From positions 1 to 38,373 of the forward strand of contig CAJLUE010000009.1 of NCBI GenBank assembly GCA_905209765.1: DNA of 38,373 bases. The letters are read 5' to 3'. A model generated the notes under the pieces. The model did not search any database. It saw only the letters and a list, made by a program, of their open reading frames with translations, and was not told the origin of the DNA. Below, in pieces: positions 32,988-38,373 of the stretch. A program made the translations under genes and the position numbers. How positions within the stretch are numbered: position 1 is the first letter of the stretch; each line of letters opens with the position of its first letter. The DNA comes from an uncultured Collinsella sp. (GTDB lineage: Bacteria; Actinomycetota; Coriobacteriia; Coriobacteriales; Coriobacteriaceae).

Positions 32988-33059
32988 TTATCTCTCGTAA
33001 TTATCTCTCGTCTTTGTGCCATCTCTCGTATTAGTGACAAATGAGAGATGAGAGATACG
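32988..33059. repeat. Operator-like array, copy 2 (TTATCTCTCGT sites)
   Basis: Sites start at 32988, 33001 and 33019 (CCATCTCTCGT), with the same 13 and 18 bp spacing as copy 1, followed by two inverse GAGAGAT units (33043-33057). The module start lies 165 bp from that of copy 1. Between the two is an AT-rich 90-bp stretch with no gene. Confidence 0.75.
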
Positions 33060-33108
33060 TGAGTGACGGACGAGCGTGGATTTTTGGACGGTCGGAAAAT
33101 CCCTCAAA

Positions 33109-33145
33109 CAAAAAACGGGGCCGGCCTTACGCCGAGCCCCGTTTT
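33109..33145 (-). terminator. Terminator of the PTS operon
   Basis: AAAACGGGGC (33112-33121) pairs with GCCCCGTTTT (33136-33145); on the minus strand the T tract continues into TTTTTTG. It lies 46 bases after the EIID stop and can work in both directions. Confidence 0.9.
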
Positions 33146-33190
33146 CAAACGGTCAGTTAGTTATCCAACGCGCGAGCATAGCAGTCAACA

Positions 33191-34039
33191 TTACGCCGCC
33201 GCGAACACTCCCAAGCCCGTTCCGATGATGCAGATCGCGAAGATGCCAATAATAATCCAAATGGTCTTGACACCCTTTTTGTACAGGGCAACGCAAGCGA
33301 ACGTTGCCAGCAGGGGCAGAAGGCCAGGGAAGATCGAATCGAACAGATCCTGCAGGACAATCTCCGAACCACCCACATCAAAGGTCAAAGCAGTGGACAG
33401 CGAAACCTGCGCCGCAATCATGGCGCCGATAACGGTCATTCCGAGGACACCGGCAGCATGCGTCATGCGAGACATAAGGTTGTTCTCTTCGGACTGCTGC
33501 AGGAACTTGGTTCCCAGGTCGTATCCCAGATGGGCGGCGACGATACGCGTTGCAAAGTTAATCACGGAGTAGATGAGCGCGTACACGATGGGGCCGAGCG
33601 GGTTGCCCGTCGAAGCGATGCCAATACCAATGCCGGCGGCGACCACGCGGAACGTACCCCAGTAGAACGAATCGCCAATGCCGGAAAGCGGTCCCATGAG
33701 GCCGACCTTCATGGCGTTAATCGAGGACGTGTCGAAGTTCTTATCGGCAGCCGCCTGCTCTTCCATCGAAACCGTAAGGCCGGCTACAAACGGAAGCACA
33801 TGAGGCGTGATGTTAAAGAACTCGGTATGGCGATCAAGCGCCGCATAGTAATCGTCGTCGTTGGGATAGATCTTTCGCAGGGGCTTCTGAATGGTGTACA
33901 TGAAGCCCATTGCCATCATCTTGTCGTACGACTGCGAGCACTGGCTCGTAAACTGGCGAAGGAACATGCTCCGATACATATCGGGAGTCATAATCGCGTC
34001 CTTCTTGGCCTCTTTGAGATCGGTGTTCTGGGTAGCCAT
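33191..34039 (-). CDS. PTS system mannose/fructose/sorbose family EIID
   Basis: A 282-residue membrane subunit. It has the EIID signatures 'LRQFTSQCSQSYDKMMAMGFMY' (quoted in part as SYDKMMAMGF), 'VGLMGPLSGIGDSFYWGTFRVV' (quoted in part as LMGPLSGIGDS) and hydrophobic C-terminal helices. The ATG shares a base with the EIIC stop (TAATG), with a GAGGAGG ribosome site. EIIC and EIID form the sugar-conducting pore of this PTS family. It is the last gene of the operon. Confidence 0.95.
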   Translation of the reverse strand: MATQNTDLKEAKKDAIMTPDMYRSMFLRQFTSQCSQSYDKMMAMGFMYTIQKPLRKIYPNDDDYYAALDRHTEFFNITPHVLPFVAGLTVSMEEQAAADKNFDTSSINAMKVGLMGPLSGIGDSFYWGTFRVVAAGIGIGIASTGNPLGPIVYALIYSVINFATRIVAAHLGYDLGTKFLQQSEENNLMSRMTHAAGVLGMTVIGAMIAAQVSLSTALTFDVGGSEIVLQDLFDSIFPGLLPLLATFACVALYKKGVKTIWIIIGIFAICIIGTGLGVFAAA

Positions 34040-34812
34040 TAGAAGTCCTCCTCTTCATCCTCGGCAACCGTCTGCGGACCGGACGAGCCCTCGCGGAAGG
34101 CCAGGAGCAGTGCGACGCAAATGGCAGCTGCGGCGACGCCGATAACGTCCATCTTGAGGTAGATGACCATAATGAATCCCAGGAACAGCCAAGGAAGCAG
34201 CTTGTTATCGCCCATGGTCCTAATAAGAAGTGCGAAGCCGATGCAGACCATGACGCCGGACGCAACGTTGAGGCCGTCCATCACAAACTGCGGAATAGCG
34301 TTAAGCGCATTGTTGATGAGGTCGGCACCAAAGAACAGCGAGCAAAACACCAGCAGTGCAGACGGAATGCCAATCGACAGCGGCACGATGGTCAGATGGT
34401 ACAGATTCGCCTTGGCAAGATCACGATTTGCCAGAGCGGTCTCGATCTTCTTGCAGGCAAAGGCACCCGGAACGGCGTAGCAGAAGTTGCGCCACACCTG
34501 AAGGAAGACGGAGACGGGAAGGGCGAGTGCGACGGCAGTTGCCGTGCCCGTACCCGTAATGACGGCAAACGCGCAGCCAAGCACGCCGGAAGCATAGACC
34601 TCGGGAGGAACCGCCGCACCGACCATGATAGCGCCCATGAACATGGACTCCAAAGCAGCGCCGACGATAACGCCCTGCTGGACATCGCCAAGGATCAAGC
34701 CAACGAACAGGCTCGTAAACAGCGGACGACCAAGCATCGTAATGCCAAATAATTGCTCGTCCATGGACGCAATAAATGCGACCAGTGCAACTAGAAGATA
34801 CTGGACAACCAT
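34039..34812 (-). CDS. PTS system mannose family EIIC
   Basis: A 257-residue membrane subunit starting MVVQYLLVALVAFIASMDEQLFG. The ATG at 34812 is preferred over an in-frame TTG at 34821; a GGGG site lies nine bases upstream. Family signatures are 'GLILGDVQQGVIVGAALESMFMG' (quoted in part as LGDVQQGVIVGAALE) and 'GAAVPPEVYASGVLG'. About six or seven hydrophobic segments are present and the C-terminus is acidic (AEDEEEDF). It follows the SIS gene by 81 bases and is coupled to EIID. Confidence 0.94.
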   Translation of the reverse strand: MVVQYLLVALVAFIASMDEQLFGITMLGRPLFTSLFVGLILGDVQQGVIVGAALESMFMGAIMVGAAVPPEVYASGVLGCAFAVITGTGTATAVALALPVSVFLQVWRNFCYAVPGAFACKKIETALANRDLAKANLYHLTIVPLSIGIPSALLVFCSLFFGADLINNALNAIPQFVMDGLNVASGVMVCIGFALLIRTMGDNKLLPWLFLGFIMVIYLKMDVIGVAAAAICVALLLAFREGSSGPQTVAEDEEEDF

Positions 34813-34893
34813 TTCGATCAACCCCAGAAACAGGTCTGCAGGCGAGGCATTCTGCGCAGCTCGCCTGCAGACAACCGCAGCAATTTGAGAGGA

Positions 34894-35928
34894 TTAGTAG
34901 TTCATCTGGTGATAGTAACGACGCGTGGTGAGCGGGTGGTTACGGACGTGCTCGAGATGGCAGCTCAGACGCTCGGTGATGGTGTAGGTGACCATCGGGG
35001 AGACGATCTTGCGGAACTCGGGGTCGCTGAACGGCAGCTCGACCTCGGCGGTGTCGAACTTGTTCACGCGGACATGGACGCCCTTCTCGTCGGCGAGCAT
35101 GTGAGTGAAGTTGTCCACGCGGTCCATGAGCTTACGGGTGTCGTCCTCGCCGTAGAGCATGATGAGGCTCGTGCCCTCCTCGCACAGTTCGATGGTGCCG
35201 TGGAAGAACTCGGCGGCGTGGATAGACTTGGTCTTGATCCACTGCATCTCCTCGAGAATGCACATAGCGTAGTCGTAGGCCTCACCCCAGAGCATGCCGG
35301 AACCAATCACCATGTGGTAGTCGGTGTCCTTGAAGTCCTCAGCCATGGCGGCGCAGCGCTCGTCCTGAGCGTCCTTGGCCTTGATGAGGTACGGAGCGAT
35401 CTTGCCGAACTCCTCCATGAAGGTGTCGTACTTGGGGAAGGCGCCGGCGTTCTTGAGGAAGCGGGCGACCAGCGTAATCTGGTAGGTGTAGATGGCCTCG
35501 CACAGGACGTCGTCCTCGGCGAAGCTGAAGAACTTGTAATCGGCGTACTCAGTGGCCGGGGTGTTGTCGTTGGAGACATACATCAGCGTGCGGGCGCCCT
35601 GCTCCTGGCAGAACTTGGCAGCCTCGATGATCTCGGGGGTGGTGCCGGTGCGGGTGGAGAAGACGCAGACCGAGTCCTTGTTGAAGGTCTTGGGCGGGCA
35701 GGCGAGGAACTCAGCGGCAATCTCGCAGTGGACGTCGACGTCGGCCGTGGTGGTCTCGACCCAATACTTCATCGGGAGCGTGTGGGCCCAGGTGCCGCCG
35801 CAGCCGATGAAGAAGATGTTGGAATAACCCTGCTCGCAGACCTTGTCCACGGCAGCCTCAATCTGAGGACGGAGAGCGAGGGCATCGCTCACAACCTTCT
35901 CGTAACGAGGCTCATCGAAATTGAACAT
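34894..35928 (-). CDS. SIS domain deglycase/isomerase, FrlB/GfrF-like
   Basis: A 344-residue protein with two SIS domains. The first (about 25-165) has 'IFFIGCGGTWAH' and 'CVFSTRTGTTPEIIEAA'. The second (about 195-330) has 'HMVIGSGMLWGEAYDYAM' and 'IHAAEFFHGTIEL', the His-Ala-Ala-Glu-Phe-x-H-G block typical of sugar-amine deglycases (fructoselysine or glucoselysine 6-phosphate deglycase, FrlB and GfrE/GfrF). Such enzymes split a phosphorylated Amadori product into amino acid and glucose-6-phosphate. AGGAG precedes the ATG. Its own promoter and the terminator before it set it slightly apart from EIIA/EIIB. Exact substrate is an inference; aminosugar isomerase is the main alternative. Confidence 0.85.
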   Translation of the reverse strand: MFNFDEPRYEKVVSDALALRPQIEAAVDKVCEQGYSNIFFIGCGGTWAHTLPMKYWVETTTADVDVHCEIAAEFLACPPKTFNKDSVCVFSTRTGTTPEIIEAAKFCQEQGARTLMYVSNDNTPATEYADYKFFSFAEDDVLCEAIYTYQITLVARFLKNAGAFPKYDTFMEEFGKIAPYLIKAKDAQDERCAAMAEDFKDTDYHMVIGSGMLWGEAYDYAMCILEEMQWIKTKSIHAAEFFHGTIELCEEGTSLIMLYGEDDTRKLMDRVDNFTHMLADEKGVHVRVNKFDTAEVELPFSDPEFRKIVSPMVTYTITERLSCHLEHVRNHPLTTRRYYHQMNY

Positions 35929-35975
35929 CCCTTACTCCTAACTCACTTGGATGAACCCTTCATTCATCCCATGAC

Positions 35976-36006
35976 GTTATAATACTTTATATAACTAACT
36001 ATGCAA
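35976..36006 (-). promoter_or_regulatory. Promoter and palindromic operator of the SIS-EIIC-EIID unit
   Basis: Minus strand: TTGCAT (36001-36006), 16 bases, TATTAT (35979-35984). The palindrome GTTATA-N8-TATAAC (35976-35995) overlaps the -10. Its ATACTTT core also occurs in the EIIA promoter (ATACTTTGTTATGAC), so one regulator, probably the GntR protein at 37214-37918, could bind both. Confidence 0.55.
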
Positions 36007-36040
36007 GAACTATTTCAGATTTTTTTGATTTTTCTTTAAT

Positions 36041-36073
36041 AAAAAGCCCGCCGATCAAATGATCGACGGGCTT
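36041..36073 (-). terminator. Terminator between EIIB and the SIS gene
   Basis: AAGCCCG-T-CGATC-loop ATTT-GATCG-G-CGGGCTT on the minus strand, followed by TTTTATT. It lies 50 bases after the EIIB stop and would separate EIIA-EIIB from SIS-EIIC-EIID or reduce read-through. Confidence 0.88.
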
Positions 36074-36122
36074 AAGAAAGGAGGACCTGGTTAATAAATG
36101 CCAGACAATGGCATGTTTCCAG

Positions 36123-36596
36123 CTAAAAAACGTCCTTGGCAAACACCTTTGAGTCATTGGGGACCTGACGGATTTCGATAACCACGCCATCGTTCACAAG
36201 CTCTTGGATATGCTCGGCATCGGTTTCGGTCGCAAAGATCGCGGGGGTCGGATGAAGCGTGGTCTCGGGAGACTTTCGAGTTCCGCCCAAATTGATCTCC
36301 TTGATGTCTTTGCAACCCTTAGCAAGGCGATAGGCATCCTCGATCGTCTCGACAATGATAAACAGCGAATACTTGTCGGTAACGCCGCTGTTGAGCGCCT
36401 CGATAGCAGCGTCAACATCCTTGATGACGAGTTTAACGCCGCTGGGGCGGGCGAGCCTCAAAGCGGCTTTTCTCATATCGTCTTTTGCCACGGCGTCGCT
36501 GGCACACAGGATGCAATCGACATCCAGCGCATGTGTCCAAGACATGGCGACCTGGCCGTGAATCAATCGGTAATCGACCCTCGTAAGCTTAATCAT
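36123..36596 (-). CDS. PTS system mannose family EIIB
   Basis: A 157-residue cytoplasmic phosphotransferase subunit starting MIKLTRVDYRLIHGQV. The phosphorylated histidine is H13 in the family block R-x-D-x-R-L-I-H-G-Q-V. The ATG at 36596 has GGAG nine bases upstream; a GTG at 36611 and an ATG at 36605 lie before it, without spacing for that site. Length is normal for EIIB. It takes phosphate from EIIA-His and passes it to sugar entering through EIIC/EIID. Confidence 0.94.
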   Translation of the reverse strand: MIKLTRVDYRLIHGQVAMSWTHALDVDCILCASDAVAKDDMRKAALRLARPSGVKLVIKDVDAAIEALNSGVTDKYSLFIIVETIEDAYRLAKGCKDIKEINLGGTRKSPETTLHPTPAIFATETDAEHIQELVNDGVVIEIRQVPNDSKVFAKDVF

Positions 36597-36658
36597 CAAA
36601 AACATCTCCACACGTAATAAAGGTAATGACAGGGTTGAATTATTCGTTGAAGCTTGAG

Positions 36659-37078
36659 CTAGAACTCTTCTTCTTCGACATCGGCGAGCATATCCGCCGC
36701 CTCACAAAGCTGAATAAATGAACGCGACCCCTCGACCGCGGCTTTGGCCTTGTCCGCATCCAGGGAGTCCAGCTGTGTAACCATTTCCACCAGCAGCGGC
36801 AAGTTCATTCCGGTGATCAACGTAAACGATCCGGTGGCCTGCCTCTGGATGAATTCGTTGTTTACAGAGCCGCCAAAGATGTCAGTCACGACAAACCAAG
36901 AGTCGGCAGGGTCCCTCGTCTCCATCCATGCATCAATCAACGCCGCGACGTCCCTTGAATCGTCATCGATATAGGCGCACAGGCACTCGATTCGGTCGTT
37001 AGTGCCCATCAGAATCTCCAGAGAGCTTTTCATGCCTTGGGCGAGATAACCATGACTCGCTAGCAATATCTTATTCAT
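36659..37078 (-). CDS. PTS system mannose family EIIA
   Basis: A 139-residue subunit with the phosphorylated histidine H9 in 'ILLASHGYLAQGM', then 'DIFGGSVNNEF' (PTS EIIA-man fold) and 'ITGMNLPLLVEM'. GGAGA lies four bases before the ATG. The last 25 residues are acidic (ADVEEEEF). It is the first PTS gene after its promoter and lies 62 bases from EIIB. Confidence 0.95.
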   Translation of the reverse strand: MNKILLASHGYLAQGMKSSLEILMGTNDRIECLCAYIDDDSRDVAALIDAWMETRDPADSWFVVTDIFGGSVNNEFIQRQATGSFTLITGMNLPLLVEMVTQLDSLDADKAKAAVEGSRSFIQLCEAADMLADVEEEEF

Positions 37079-37105
37079 AGTTCTCCAATACCAATAGGAC
37101 GTACT

Positions 37106-37133
37106 ATATTGTCATAACAAAGTATATTAGCAA
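37106..37133 (-). promoter_or_regulatory. EIIA promoter
   Basis: Minus strand: TTGCTA (37128-37133), 16 bases, CAATAT (37106-37111). The spacer contains ATACTTTGTTATGAC with a small palindrome TTGT-TATG-ACAA, similar to the SIS promoter operator. Confidence 0.5.
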
Positions 37134-37213
37134 TCTGCCCTACGTGGTGTGTCTATTTTCCAAATCCGCGAACGGTAGCAATTGGTCGGTAAATCGCCCA
37201 ATCTATCTCTAAT

Positions 37214-37918
37214 TTACAAATAGAACTTCAGTCGCTCGGTGCAGTACACCTGACGGGAGATGAAAAGCGGCTCGCCGCTTGGAGCATAACGTCTATCGAT
37301 AAACAGAAGCAGCGGAGACTCCAGCTCCACGTTAAGGTATGCCGCCTCGAGCTCGCTCGCATAGCAGACCTCGAGTGTACGCGTGTTGGGGCCCATCTTG
37401 ATCCTCTGGCGATCGAGTACCGCCATCAGCGAATCCTCGAGGGACTCATGCTCCAAAAAAGAAAGCACAGCGGAATAGCTATTGGTTTCCAGCATCGTGG
37501 GCTTGTCATCCACAAGGCGCAGACGACGACTACGCAATACCTTTTGGGTATCGTCTACGCCCAGGAACTTCGCGTCTCGCAGGCTTGGGAAGTCCCAGCC
37601 CATTGCGAGAACCCTGGTAGACGCCTGTTTTCCCGCAAGCTGGCACGAATGGGTAAAGCTCTCACGGTCGTCCGCGGCATACATCTGTGTGTCCGACGAA
37701 ACGAACGTGCCCTTGCCGCGGGCCCTCTCAACAAGCCCAGCATCTTCCATTTCTTTAATTGCGGAGCGAACCGTTATTCGGCTCACGCCAAATTGCTCGA
37801 TGAGCTCCGCCTCGGTCGGAAGCTTATCTCCCGGGCGGTACGTGCCGTTGGCGATCGAATCAGAAAGCGCACGAACAATCTGTTTGTACAGGGGGATAAC
37901 GCTATTTGCTTCAACCAT
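37214..37918 (-). CDS. GntR family regulator, HutC subfamily (UTRA domain)
   Basis: A 234-residue repressor-type protein. The N-terminal winged helix (about 8-70) has 'PLYKQIVRALSDSIANG', 'GDKLPTEAELIEQFGVSRITVRSAI' (quoted in part as KLPTEAELIEQFGVS) and 'KGTFV'. The C-terminal UTRA domain (about 90-230) binds a small effector, normally a phosphorylated sugar, with 'ETNSYSAVLSFLEHE' and 'PLLLFIDRRYAPSGEPL' (quoted in part). Start: AAAGG is ten bases before this ATG; an in-frame ATG at 37927 is too close to it. Its position directly upstream of EIIA on the same strand makes it the likely regulator of this PTS operon, with the phosphorylated substrate as inducer. Confidence 0.9.
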   Translation of the reverse strand: MVEANSVIPLYKQIVRALSDSIANGTYRPGDKLPTEAELIEQFGVSRITVRSAIKEMEDAGLVERARGKGTFVSSDTQMYAADDRESFTHSCQLAGKQASTRVLAMGWDFPSLRDAKFLGVDDTQKVLRSRRLRLVDDKPTMLETNSYSAVLSFLEHESLEDSLMAVLDRQRIKMGPNTRTLEVCYASELEAAYLNVELESPLLLFIDRRYAPSGEPLFISRQVYCTERLKFYL

Positions 37919-37967
37919 ATCAACCATACCTTTGCAAGGAATCAGCAGCTTATAGCTAGGTGACTTA

Positions 37968-37996
37968 TATTGTATTAGAACTTTTTAGGAGTCCAT
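37968..37996 (-). promoter_or_regulatory. gntR promoter
   Basis: Minus strand: TGGACT (37991-37996), 17 bases, CAATAT (37968-37973). The -10 and flank (ACAATATA) match those of the EIIA promoter. Confidence 0.45.
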
Positions 37997-38198
37997 ATAT
38001 TTCCTAAATGATTCGGTAAACGGGGTGTTATTTCACTTTAGTGGGGTGCAGCGGCTACCCGCGGCATTCGTTATCAACCTAGCTAGGCTAGTCCACCCAC
38101 ATCGTCTCCAGTTCGCCGCAGAGCCGCGGCCCCATATGGGTATACTCTCGAGGATTCGACTCGATTCGCCCCCGCTGGGGCGTCAAAGGAGACTGCAT

Positions 38199-38373
38199 AT
38201 GCCCACCACCTCAACCGATCCGCGCGCCGCTGCTGCCGCGCTGCTGGTACCCGGTACCATCTGCCACGGTTTTGCCGTCGAGCGTTGCGAGACCGTGCCC
38301 GAGCTCGACTCGGACGCCTACGTGCTGCGCCACACCGCCTCGGGCACTCGCCTGCTGTACCTGGCGTGCGACG
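38199..38373 (+). CDS. M16C metallopeptidase (presequence-protease-like), start only
   Basis: Fifty-eight codons run off the right edge from the ATG at 38199, which follows AAAGGAGA by nine bases. The sequence 'PGTICHGFAVERCETVPELDSDAYVLRHTASGTRLLYLACD' (quoted in part: GFAVERCETVPEL, LRHTASGTRLLYL) matches the N-terminus of insulinase-family M16C proteins, in which a 'G-F-x-V...I/V-PEL...H-x-x-TGA-x-LL-YL-x-x-D' opening precedes the zinc motif HILEH. The zinc motif itself would lie about 20-25 residues beyond the edge. A -10-like TATACT is at 38141-38146. The gap 37919-38198 shows only the two promoters. Confidence 0.8.
   Translation, partial: MPTTSTDPRAAAAALLVPGTICHGFAVERCETVPELDSDAYVLRHTASGTRLLYLACD

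Noticed and set aside
32812..33059. CRISPR array
   Set aside because: The repeats are only 11 bases, occur on both strands with short, fixed spacing, and there are no cas genes; an operator array fits better.

Overview
The window looks like chromosomal DNA of a high-GC gut actinobacterium of the class Coriobacteriia, most probably Collinsella. This is inferred from base composition, strong Shine-Dalgarno sequences, frequent 1-4 base start/stop overlaps, and the combination of a Tad pilus operon, a fused Ni/Co ECF permease, a phenylalanine T-box and a mannose-family PTS operon with a sugar-isomerase (SIS) deglycase. Species is not resolved.

Region 1 (1-7560, minus strand) is a Tad/Flp pilus operon read right to left: cpaB, a CpaE/TadZ-like ATPase, tadA, tadB, tadC, a Flp pilin, a membrane-anchored protein of unknown role, a second pilin-like peptide, a TadE-like pseudopilin and a TadG-like protein that runs off the left edge. 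The two pilins and the TadE protein carry the same processing motif (AQ-[GS]-T-x-E). Three copies of a TGACCA site lie just upstream of the likely promoter. Region 2 (7574-13681) holds rsgA, a calcium-type P-type ATPase whose leader can fold over its own ribosome site, and divergent pyruvate kinase. Region 3 (13859-15956) has a Coriobacteriia-type hypothetical protein with a nuclease-like C-terminus, preceded by a long inverted repeat, and a convergent zinc phospholipase-C-like protein sharing a CTAG double stop with it. Region 4 (16037-18912) is an ECF metal transporter (permease with extension, CbiQ, CbiO) behind a near-perfect NikR-type operator, which argues for nickel rather than cobalt. 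Region 5 (19012-23072) is pheS-pheT under a complete T-box riboswitch with a UUC specifier. A 109-bp cruciform lies between the two genes. Region 6 (23209-27572) holds an M32 carboxypeptidase, glmM and an EamA exporter. The 3' end of glmM runs in frame through a 230-bp palindromic, MITE-like element.

Region 7 (27862-32760) starts with tRNA-Val(GAC) and continues with accessory genes: a DUF5710 zinc protein, a small zinc-ribbon protein, an HNH endonuclease, an orphan helical protein and an AlbA_2/ATPase/winged-helix regulator. Upstream of that regulator are two copies of an array of TTATCTCTCGT sites with identical spacing (13 and 18 bp), probably its operators. Region 8 (33109-37973, minus strand) is a catabolic operon: a GntR/UTRA regulator, PTS EIIA and EIIB, an internal terminator, a SIS deglycase, EIIC and EIID. 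It fits uptake and deglycation of an Amadori-type amino-sugar. The right edge holds the first 58 codons of an M16C (presequence-protease-like) peptidase.

Genes the window does not show but that its systems need are a prepilin peptidase for the Tad pilus, NikR itself, and a sugar-amine kinase or second deglycase for the PTS operon.
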